Assembly (NCBI GenBank): GCA_003552325.1
Contig: PUKM01000187.1
Coordinates: 1 to 10,501, forward strand
Source of the DNA: Natrialbaceae archaeon
GTDB taxonomy: Archaea; Halobacteriota; Halobacteria; Halobacteriales; Natrialbaceae
Direction of reading: 5' to 3'
DNA length: 10,501 nt
The stretch's first letter is position 1. Each line of letters begins with the position of its first letter. The notes below the pieces were generated by a model. The model had not been told where the DNA came from. It saw only the letters and a list, made by a program, of their open reading frames with translations, and did not search any database. Both the position numbers and the translations under genes were made by a program. Below are positions 5,411 through 10,501 of the stretch, piece by piece.

Positions 5411-6748
5411 ATGAAGCGAGCCAACATGTTCAACGTGGTTCCTCAGTCCGACGAGGACGAGGAGTTGCTTCGACGCCTGTTGGACGCTTCTGCCGCTCTC
5501 TGGAACGAGATCAACTACGAACGTCGACAGAACTACGCCGATCCAGACGGCGACGTGTGGGAAATCAGCGAGTATCGCGGTCGCTACGGCGGTACACTCG
5601 GTGCGTCGACCGTTCAACAGATCGAACGGAAGAACCGCGAAGCATGGAGATCGTTCTTCACACTCCAAAAGAAGGGTGAAGCCAACGGTAAGCCCGGATA
5701 CTGGGGTAACGAACGTGAAGGACGCGAACTCCGCACATACATCCGTAACACGTCGTACACTGTTGAGTGGGGTGAATACTCCCGCCTCGAAATTCTCGTT
5801 GGGCAAGACCTGAAAGACGAGTACGGGCTGGGACACCGCGAACGGCTCCGGCTCGAAGTCCGGGGAGAACCCAACTGGAACGAGTACGACAAGCAAGGTC
5901 GGTTGGAGTTGTACTACGACAAGAGCGCACAAACATTCAGGGCCTTTCAGTCAGTCACAATCAGTGAAGACCATTCTCGGCTGGCACAACCACTGGCAGA
6001 GGAATCTGCCGCTTTGGATATTGGTGCGAACAACCTCGTCGCCTCTACAACCACACCCGGCCAGCAGTTCCTGTATGAAGGACGCGACCTGTTCAAGCGA
6101 TTCCGCGAAACCACACGAGAGATAGCACGTCTGCAATCACTGTTGGAAGATGGTCGATACAGTAGTCACCGTATCCGACGCCTATACAATCGACGCACCA
6201 AACGGCGTGACCACGCCAAAGACGCGCTCGCCCGCGACCTCATCGAACGGTTACACGGCGAGGGCGTTTCCACGGTGTACGTCGGGGCGCTAACGGACGT
6301 ACTTGACACGCATTGGTCGGTGGAGACGAACGCGAAGACGCACAATTTCTGGGCGTTCCGAGCGTTCATGAATCGACTGGCGTGTACCGCTGAGGAATAC
6401 GGTATGTCAGTGGAGGTACGGTCTGAGGCGTGGACGAGTCAGGAGTGTCCGAACTGCGGTTCGACAGAGGACACGACGCGACATCATGAAACGTTGACGT
6501 GTTCGTGCGGCTTCGAGGGTCACGCAGACCTCACAGCGTCAGAGACGTTCTTGAGAAGGCAGACGACGGTAACAGGGCCGATGGCACGGCCTGTATGCCT
6601 CAAGTGGGACGACCACAACTGGTCGGAGTCACCACGCTCTCCCCGTCCCAACGAGGAGCATACGAACCCGCAAGTTGCCTCCGTGGGCGGTAAGCGATAC
6701 CCCCAGCGCGAGGAAACCCCGACGTTTACGCCGGGGAGGATGTCATAG
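5411..6748 (+). CDS. tnpB: TnpB (OrfB) RNA-guided nuclease-family protein of an IS1341-type element
   Basis: A 445-aa protein of the TnpB/OrfB family, ancestors of Cas12; active members cut DNA under guidance of an omega RNA made from the element's own 3' end. RuvC-I is ALDIGANN (D203). The zinc-ribbon is CPNCG with CSCG (C346, C349, C364, C366), preceded by EAWTSQE. RuvC-III is GHADLTASE (D373). The RuvC-II segment reads STVYVGALTDVLDTHW (287-302), with Gly292 where other TnpBs have the catalytic Glu in a V/I-E-D-L pattern, so the active site is rearranged or defective. An Arg-rich helix region (about 224-270) fits nucleic-acid binding. The C-terminal tail (about 395-445) is low-conservation and overlaps the presumed guide-RNA gene. 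No transposase TnpA accompanies it. The ATG follows the palindromic TATA by about 28 bp. The stop codon TAG (6746-6748) lies in flanking host DNA and overlaps the convergent AMMECR1 gene. Confidence 0.88.
   Translation: MKRANMFNVVPQSDEDEELLRRLLDASAALWNEINYERRQNYADPDGDVWEISEYRGRYGGTLGASTVQQIERKNREAWRSFFTLQKKGEANGKPGYWGNEREGRELRTYIRNTSYTVEWGEYSRLEILVGQDLKDEYGLGHRERLRLEVRGEPNWNEYDKQGRLELYYDKSAQTFRAFQSVTISEDHSRLAQPLAEESAALDIGANNLVASTTTPGQQFLYEGRDLFKRFRETTREIARLQSLLEDGRYSSHRIRRLYNRRTKRRDHAKDALARDLIERLHGEGVSTVYVGALTDVLDTHWSVETNAKTHNFWAFRAFMNRLACTAEEYGMSVEVRSEAWTSQECPNCGSTEDTTRHHETLTCSCGFEGHADLTASETFLRRQTTVTGPMARPVCLKWDDHNWSESPRSPRPNEEHTNPQVASVGGKRYPQREETPTFTPGRMS
6650..6745 (+). ncRNA. presumed omega RNA (reRNA) scaffold at the tnpB 3' end
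   Basis: TnpB guide RNAs come from the 3' end of tnpB and end at the element's right boundary, with the adjacent flank serving as the guide. Here the 3' end holds a stem CCCCGACG (6717-6724) / CGCCGGGG (6729-6736), seven pairs and one A-C mismatch, with loop TTTA, preceded by GCGAGGAAA and followed by AGGATGTCA. A second possible stem, TTGCC/GGTAA (about 6675-6693), lies upstream. The 5' limit is not visible in the sequence and is only nominal. By analogy, the guide would begin at 6746. Confidence 0.45.
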
Positions 6749-7345
6749 TTGCTCGATGCTGCCGTCACTCGGGCGTTCTCGGAACACCTGTCCTTCGAAC
6801 AGCGTGACGATGACGTCGTCGTCTTTCCAGGCCATCGGCGGGAGGCCGGCCTTGCGGCACGTCCGATCGAGATACTCGTGCTCGCTCCAGCCGTTCTCGA
6901 CCGGCACCGTTGGATAGAGCCAGCCGCCACTGTCACCGCCGTCGACAGCGACCCCATGAGTGCCGAGTTCGAGGTCGGCAAGTGGGTCGTCAGTGAGCAC
7001 GACGTTGCGAACCGTACAGACTGAGACCGTCAGATTCGACAGTTCCGAGGGTGTGACTTCAGAGCCACAGGAGTCCTCGCTGGCCGCCTCGATGGCGGCG
7101 TCGACGATGACGTGCCCGAGTTGCTCCCCTGAACGGTAGCCGCCGGCACACCCGCGAAGGCTACCACGGCCTCGGGTCGACTCGAGACGCACAAACGCAC
7201 CGGTGCGCTCGTAGAAGGTCTCTCGCATGCTGCCGGGGTGTTCTCGTTGGCCATGCCGAACGTAAGATTCGACGGATTCACGCGCGAGTTCGACTGCTCG
7301 CGCACCGTCTTCATAAGAGAGGTCTACGCCCTGTCGCTGGGACAT
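6743..7345 (-). CDS. AMMECR1 domain protein
   Basis: A 200-aa protein of the AMMECR1 family, found in archaea, bacteria and eukaryotes. The signature LRGCAGG (positions 63-69, usually LRGCIG) follows GAFVRLESTRGRG. The later blocks LSNLTVSVCTVRNVVL, THGVAVDGGDSGGWLYPTVP and CRKAGLPPMAWKDDDVIVTLF match the family's two-lobed fold. The biochemical role is not established; archaeal members sit near MEMO or radical-SAM genes in some genomes, which is not seen here. The start is the ATG at 7345 (MSQRQGVDLSYEDGARAVEL); a TTG four codons upstream is less likely. A TATA box (minus-strand TTTTAG) lies 28 bp upstream. The C-terminus (DGSIEQL) looks complete, but its stop codon TGA (6743-6745) lies within the right end of the TnpB element and overlaps the tnpB 3' end by 6 bp, so the element may have supplied the stop. 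Confidence 0.88.
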   Translation of the reverse strand: MSQRQGVDLSYEDGARAVELARESVESYVRHGQREHPGSMRETFYERTGAFVRLESTRGRGSLRGCAGGYRSGEQLGHVIVDAAIEAASEDSCGSEVTPSELSNLTVSVCTVRNVVLTDDPLADLELGTHGVAVDGGDSGGWLYPTVPVENGWSEHEYLDRTCRKAGLPPMAWKDDDVIVTLFEGQVFRERPSDGSIEQL

Positions 7346-7370
7346 ACAGAAGTACAACGTGATTCACCCT

Positions 7371-7376
7371 CTAAAA
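7371..7376 (-). promoter_or_regulatory. TATA box of the AMMECR1 gene
   Basis: Minus-strand TTTTAG is centred about 28 bp before the ATG at 7345, in a GC-rich context (GGAAGCG upstream). The spacing predicts a leaderless or nearly leaderless mRNA and supports the chosen start. Confidence 0.5.
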
Positions 7377-7458
7377 CGCTTCCATTACGATGTTCACGTG
7401 GATAAATCCGTCATTGACTGCGAGAGTGCGTAGCCTTACCCAGCTATTTCCGACAAAA

Positions 7459-7497
7459 TCCGTATGGAACTATCGCTGACCAGCCTACCAATACGGA
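7459..7497. repeat. 7-bp inverted repeat in the region upstream of AMMECR1
   Basis: TCCGTAT (7459-7465) and ATACGGA (7491-7497) are perfect complements separated by 25 bases. They lie in the non-coding stretch between the AMMECR1 promoter and the small minus-strand gene. This could be the 3' end structure of the small gene's transcript, a protein-binding site, or chance. Confidence 0.25.
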
Positions 7498-7563
7498 GTG
7501 GATAGTGGACGACACCTGGGACGGACATGCACCGTCACCAACTCGTGTACCCCCGCCGGCAAA

Positions 7564-7686
7564 CTACGGGCGGCACTCGAGTGGGGTATCCGTCGCGACC
7601 CACCGATCCGGTTCCTCGGGGTCGCTGATCTCGAAGAGACCGTCTTTTCTGAACGAGGCTTCGTACACAGGCGCCTGTTCGCTCAT
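7564..7686 (-). CDS. small acidic haloarchaeal protein (40 aa)
   Basis: A 40-aa frame starting MSEQAPVYEASFRKDGLFEI and ending SDPEEPDRWVATDTPLECRP. It is strongly acidic (ten Asp/Glu against four Arg/Lys), has GC-rich third positions, and contains a DPEEPDRWVATDT pattern. From memory this resembles short haloarchaeal proteins with a DPxxPxxWVxSDT-type motif (possibly DUF7331-like, not checked). There is no signal peptide, membrane span or cysteine motif; the single Cys is near the end. The composition is what a real halophilic gene would have, unlike the opposite-strand frames. No clear TATA box was found 25-30 bp upstream. It is divergent from the SRAP gene and lies 218 bp upstream of AMMECR1 on the same strand. 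Function unknown. Confidence 0.55.
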   Translation of the reverse strand: MSEQAPVYEASFRKDGLFEISDPEEPDRWVATDTPLECRP

Positions 7687-7857
7687 AATACAGACCCAGC
7701 GACTAGGGACATGAGTACGAGGGGATTACCGACGGGCTCAATCCGGTAGTGGTTGGCTACTCCGTTCGGAAGGGGAGCGAATCGCTGGACCTGGCATATC
7801 GGCCACCGACTATCCGGTTCCGGTAGCGGTATGACGATTGCCTCCCTCGAGCGAGGT

Positions 7858-8604
7858 ATGTGTGGACGCTACACGTTGTTCCTCGAGCAAGCAGACCTCG
7901 AGGAGCACTTCGGTGCCACCTTCGCCAGTGGTGAGTCGTTCTCGCCCCGGTACAACATGGCTCCGGGACAGGAGTTACCCGTGATTCGCGATACGGGACC
8001 CGAGACCTTCACCCACCTCGAGTGGGGGCTGGTACCGGGGTGGGCGGATGACGACACGAACGGTTTGATCAACGCGCGTGCGGAGACGGTGGCGTCGAAG
8101 CCGAGTTTCAAACGGGCGTTCGCGGCTGGGGAGGCTGCAATGGAGGGAGGGAAGCGAGTCGCCGGTCGGTGTCTCGTCCCGGCAAATGGATTCTACGAGT
8201 GGGTGGAACGCGACGGGACAAAGCAACCCTACCGGGTCGCCTTCGAGGACGATCGTCCCTTCGCGATGGCCGGCCTCTGGGAGCGCTGGGAGCCCGAGGA
8301 TGAGACGACCCAATCGGGGCTCGACGTCTTCGGCGGGGGGGTCGACGGCTCGGCTGCCGAAGACCCCAATGGTCCCCTCGTCTCGTTCACTATCCTCACG
8401 ACGGAACCGAACGACGTGATCGAAGATCTCCACCACCGGATGGCCGTTATCCTCGAGCCCGGTCGCGAACGGGAGTGGTTGACGGCTGACGATCCAGGCC
8501 CCCTCTGTCGGCCCTATCCAGGCGACGAAATGCGGGCCTATCCCGTTTCAACGGCCGTGAACAACCCCGCCGCCGACGAGCCGTCGTTAGTCGAGCCGGT
8601 ATGA
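7858..8604 (+). CDS. SRAP family (YedK/HMCES) DNA-protein crosslink protein
   Basis: A 248-aa SOS response-associated peptidase family protein. The start must be the ATG at 7858 because Cys2 of MCGRYTLF, exposed after Met removal, is the catalytic residue that forms a thiazolidine crosslink with abasic sites in single-stranded DNA. Other active-site residues are present: N72 in NARAET, E114 in GFYEW, H192 in LHHRMAVIL, along with the framing motifs SPRYNMAPGQ (29-38), LEWGLVPGW (54-62) and RCLVPANGFYEW. It protects abasic sites during replication, in the cytoplasm. An acidic, Gly-rich insertion (about 145-172, including VFGGGVDGSAAEDP) sits before the FTILTTEPND strand; such insertions are common in haloarchaeal members. 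Upstream Met codons in frame (for example at 7831) would bury Cys2 and are rejected. No strong TATA is visible. The gene ends 43 bp before the hydrolase gene. Confidence 0.92.
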   Translation: MCGRYTLFLEQADLEEHFGATFASGESFSPRYNMAPGQELPVIRDTGPETFTHLEWGLVPGWADDDTNGLINARAETVASKPSFKRAFAAGEAAMEGGKRVAGRCLVPANGFYEWVERDGTKQPYRVAFEDDRPFAMAGLWERWEPEDETTQSGLDVFGGGVDGSAAEDPNGPLVSFTILTTEPNDVIEDLHHRMAVILEPGREREWLTADDPGPLCRPYPGDEMRAYPVSTAVNNPAADEPSLVEPV

Positions 8605-8647
8605 ACGGGCCTCGGGATCCACTGGAGGAGCGAGCGCCCACCGACGC

Positions 8648-9460
8648 ATGACGGGAGCAGAAGAACAGCCTCGAGAGGGGAGCCGCCTCCGTCGTGGGCT
8701 CAGGACCGCCCGGCGTCGGTGGCGAACGCTCGCGATCGTTTCGCTGGTTATCCTCGCGGTCGTCGCCGTCGCGGGCATCGTCTTCCTCGAAACGCCGTAC
8801 CATGGCGAGAGCGACCGGCTCGGGGAGATCCACGATCGGGACGACATCGTCCTCGAGCGTGGGGACGGGACGTACGTTCTTCGGGGTGGTGACGTGACCG
8901 AAGACACACTGGGTATCGTCTTTTACCCGGGGGCCCGCGTGCACCCGGACGCCTACGTCTGGACGCTCGCCCCGGTCGTCGCTGCCGAAGACGTCGTCAT
9001 CGTCATCCCGGAGATGCCACTGAACCTGGCGGTACTGGACTCGAGTGCCGCTGCGGACGTCAAAACGACCCACAAGGAGATCGATCGGTGGGCCGTTGGC
9101 GGTCACTCACTCGGCGGGGCGATGGCTTGTCGGTACGCGAGTGGGGCCGACGACGGGACGCTCGAGGGCGTCGTCTTGTTCGCAGCCTACTGTGACGATA
9201 GTGACGACCTCGGTGACCGAGGCTACTCGGTGCTTTCGGTACAGGGAACCGCCGATGGGGTAATCGACAGTGACACTGAACGGGCCAACCGGCCACTACT
9301 CGGATCCGACGCGAGGATCGTCGAGGTCGAGGGGATGAATCACGCCCAGTTCGGCGCCTACGGGGATCAACGCGGGGACAACGCACCCGAGATCGACGAC
9401 GAAGAGGCGCGATCAGAGTTGGTCGAGGCCGTCCTCGAGTGGATCAGGGGCCTCGAGTGA
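8648..9460 (+). CDS. membrane-anchored alpha/beta hydrolase
   Basis: A 270-aa protein with a short basic cytoplasmic N-terminus (Arg-rich, 13-26), a single transmembrane helix at about 28-47 (LAIVSLVILAVVAVAGIVFL), and an external domain of the alpha/beta hydrolase fold (Abhydrolase_5-type). The nucleophile elbow is GGHSLGG (S154), the acid is probably D203 in QGTADGV, and the base H232 in EGMNHAQFG, so the triad is complete. IVFYPGARVHPDAYV (90-104) is the oxyanion-side loop typical of this group. It is probably an esterase or lipase-like enzyme acting outside the membrane; the substrate is unknown. The start ATG overlaps the stop of a 16-codon frame beginning at the SRAP stop (see findings), so it may be translated from an mRNA shared with SRAP. 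The C-terminus is a helix ending LEWIRGLE. Confidence 0.85.
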   Translation: MTGAEEQPREGSRLRRGLRTARRRWRTLAIVSLVILAVVAVAGIVFLETPYHGESDRLGEIHDRDDIVLERGDGTYVLRGGDVTEDTLGIVFYPGARVHPDAYVWTLAPVVAAEDVVIVIPEMPLNLAVLDSSAAADVKTTHKEIDRWAVGGHSLGGAMACRYASGADDGTLEGVVLFAAYCDDSDDLGDRGYSVLSVQGTADGVIDSDTERANRPLLGSDARIVEVEGMNHAQFGAYGDQRGDNAPEIDDEEARSELVEAVLEWIRGLE

Positions 9461-9486
9461 CTCCTCGGAGGGGTGGTTCGAGCTAG

Positions 9487-9497
9487 TATATAAATAG
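9487..9497. promoter_or_regulatory. strong distal TATA box upstream of the thermosome gene
   Basis: TATATAAATAG is one of the two most AT-rich, TATA-perfect stretches in this GC-rich window. Read on the plus strand it predicts a start near 9518 and a leader of about 150 nt before the thermosome ATG. On the minus strand it reads CTATTTATATA and could also direct transcription toward the hydrolase gene (antisense). Confidence 0.5.
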
Positions 9498-9573
9498 CAC
9501 CCGTCGAAGGCCGAAAACGACTGTGACCTGCTCGACAATGGGTGGCATTAACACACCTGCTCGAGTCTCCTGC

Positions 9574-9586
9574 GGGTGATTCACCC
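9574..9586. promoter_or_regulatory. palindrome GGGTGA-T-TCACCC upstream of the thermosome promoter
   Basis: Perfect 6-bp arms around a single central base, centred 60 bp before the thermosome TATA box. The form suits a dimeric regulator. ATTCAC recurs at 9591-9596 and its complement-like GTGAAC at 9624-9629. The factor is not known. Confidence 0.35.
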
Positions 9587-9636
9587 CGTATTCACTGGCC
9601 GCTCGTCGGATTGGATATGCACTCGTGAACGGTGCT

Positions 9637-9644
9637 TTTATATA
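9637..9644 (+). promoter_or_regulatory. TATA box of the thermosome gene
   Basis: TTTATATA is centred about 31 bp before the ATG at 9672. The expected transcription start, about 26-28 bp from the TATA centre, is near 9667, which leaves only a few bases of leader and excludes the in-frame ATG at 9657. This is a strong core promoter, as expected for an abundant, stress-induced chaperonin. Confidence 0.7.
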
Positions 9645-9671
9645 GAAGGACAAACAATGACTCGACTGACT

Positions 9672-10501
9672 ATGAGTCAGCGAATGCAACAGGGTCAGCC
9701 GATGATCGTCATGAGCGAGGATTCCCAGCGCGTCAAAGACCGCGACGCGCAGGATTACAACATCCGCGCTGCTCGAGCGGTCGCGGAAGCCGTCCGTTCG
9801 ACACTCGGTCCCAAGGGCATGGACAAGATGCTCGTCGATTCCATGGGATCGGTAACGATCACCAACGACGGTGTCACTATCCTGCAGGAGATGGACATCG
9901 ACAATCCGACGGCGGAGATGATCGTCGAAGTCGCCGAAACCCAGGAGGACGAGGCGGGTGACGGGACGACGACCGCCGTCGCAATCGCTGGTGAACTCCT
10001 CAAGAACGCCGAGGACCTCCTCGAGCAGGACATCCACCCAACGGCCATCATCAAAGGCTTCCACATGGCCGCAGAGCAGGCCCGTGCCGAAATCGACGAC
10101 ATCGCAACCGAGATCGACACGAGCGACGAGGACCTCCTGAAAAAGACCGCCGAGACCTCGATGACCGGCAAAGGAGCCGAGGTCAACAAAGAACACCTCG
10201 CCCAGCTCATCGTCGACGCCGTCGCCGGCGTCACCGTCGAAAGCGACGACGGCGAGAACATCGTCGACCTCGAGTTCCTCAAAATCGAGACCCAGACGGG
10301 CCGCGCCGTCGATCAGTCCGACCTCCTCGAAGGCGGCATCATCGACAAGGACCCCGTCCACGACAACATGCCGACCAGCGCGACCGACGCCAACATCCTC
10401 CTGTTGAACGATCCAATCGAGGTCGAAGAGACCGACGTCGACACCGAGGTCTCGATCACCGACCCCGACCAGCTCCAGAAGTTCCTCGACCGCGAGGAAC
10501 A
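9672..10501 (+). CDS. thsB: thermosome subunit (group II chaperonin), 3' end beyond the window
   Basis: The first 276 codons of a group II chaperonin (about 550 residues in full), an ATP-driven protein-folding double ring in the cytosol, related to eukaryotic CCT. Family motifs are intact: LGPKGMDKMLVD (45-56), TNDGVTILQEMDI (64-76) and the nucleotide-binding GDGTTT (96-101, catalytic-phase Asp97), followed by HPTAIIKGF and ETSMTGKGAE. The stretch EFLKIETQTGRAVDQSDLLE and then GGIIDKDPVHDNMP enters the apical domain. The sequence MSQRMQQGQPMIVMSEDSQR is typical of haloarchaeal beta-type subunits; which paralogue (alpha, beta or gamma) is not certain. The start at 9672 is chosen over the ATG at 9657 from TATA spacing. 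A proximal and a distal TATA and a palindrome lie upstream, fitting regulated, heat-responsive expression, though response to heat is inferred from the family. Confidence 0.95.
   Translation, partial: MSQRMQQGQPMIVMSEDSQRVKDRDAQDYNIRAARAVAEAVRSTLGPKGMDKMLVDSMGSVTITNDGVTILQEMDIDNPTAEMIVEVAETQEDEAGDGTTTAVAIAGELLKNAEDLLEQDIHPTAIIKGFHMAAEQARAEIDDIATEIDTSDEDLLKKTAETSMTGKGAEVNKEHLAQLIVDAVAGVTVESDDGENIVDLEFLKIETQTGRAVDQSDLLEGGIIDKDPVHDNMPTSATDANILLLNDPIEVEETDVDTEVSITDPDQLQKFLDREE

Larger units (their letters stand above)
5220..6745 (+). mobile_element. IS1341-type (TnpB-only) IS200/IS605-family element
   Basis: The unit has a tnpB gene, a small divergent ORF, and a right end consisting of a stem-loop (6717-6736) followed by AGGATGTCA, as I recall from haloarchaeal TnpB elements. 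No tnpA (HUH Y1 transposase) is present, so the element would need one in trans or is immobile. There are no terminal inverted repeats or target duplications, as expected for this family. The right boundary is placed at 6745, where the host AMMECR1 coding sequence begins. The left boundary is uncertain: it lies somewhere between 4908 and 5220, and the start given is just the edge of the small ORF. Confidence 0.65.

Noticed and set aside
7498..7749. Plus-strand frame (83 codons) opposite the small acidic gene
   Set aside because: It starts at GTG, is Arg-rich and shows no motif; the minus-strand 40-aa frame has the expected acidic composition.
7753..7857. N-terminal extension of the SRAP gene
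   Set aside because: The catalytic Cys must be residue 2, so MCGRYTLF is the only functional start.
9657..9671. In-frame ATG at 9657 as thermosome start
   Set aside because: It lies only about 17 bp after the TATA centre, upstream of the expected transcription start.
9483..10361. Long minus-strand open frame opposite the thermosome gene
   Set aside because: It is the mirror of a highly GC-biased, Asp/Glu-rich coding sequence. Its product is Val/Leu/Asp-rich with no domain, and it covers the thermosome promoter.
1..10501. CRISPR array, tRNA or rRNA genes
   Set aside because: No evenly spaced direct repeats, cloverleaf with TTCRA arm, or rRNA-like conserved stretch was seen on either strand.

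Overview
The window comes from a halophilic archaeon (class Halobacteria, probably Natrialbales-like; the genus cannot be fixed from sequence alone). The evidence is the high GC content, the very acidic predicted proteins rich in Asp and Glu, frequent CTCGAG, rare CTAG, TATA-type core promoters about 26-30 bp before start codons that imply leaderless transcripts, and families typical of haloarchaea (DUF7504-like, an AAA ATPase with a His-rich tail, thermosome, TnpB-only IS1341-type element).

Layout. 1-978 (minus): the start of a membrane protein cut by the window edge, preceded by a calcineurin-like metallophosphoesterase. 1115-4907 (plus): a DUF7504-like protein with a degenerate P-loop, a CDC48-like AAA ATPase with a histidine-rich C-terminus, a DUF2237 protein, and a PhnP-like metallo-beta-lactamase-fold hydrolase. 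4908-6748: an insertion zone. It begins with about 310 bp that looks like the decayed right end of one TnpB element. Next come a 45-aa ribbon-helix-helix-like ORF on the minus strand, a palindromic bidirectional promoter, a full-length tnpB, and an omega-RNA-like 3' end that stops exactly at the 3' end of the neighbouring AMMECR1 gene. 6743-7345 (minus): AMMECR1/MEMO-type protein. 7346-7857: mostly non-coding, holding one small acidic 40-aa gene on the minus strand. 7858-9460 (plus): an SRAP peptidase (YedK/HMCES family, DNA-protein crosslink protection) and a membrane-anchored alpha/beta hydrolase. 9461-9671: a regulatory region with two TATA boxes and a palindrome. It leads into the group II chaperonin (thermosome) gene, cut at the right edge.

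Most host genes are single housekeeping or conserved-unknown genes with their own promoters, and no long operon is evident. The most interesting part is the TnpB unit. The usual RuvC-II glutamate is not at its expected place. A small DNA-binding-like gene is divergently arranged from a shared palindromic TATA. The presumed guide region would be the last codons of AMMECR1. The thermosome upstream region, with a distal TATA and a palindrome, is the second place worth a look. No tRNA, rRNA or CRISPR array was seen.
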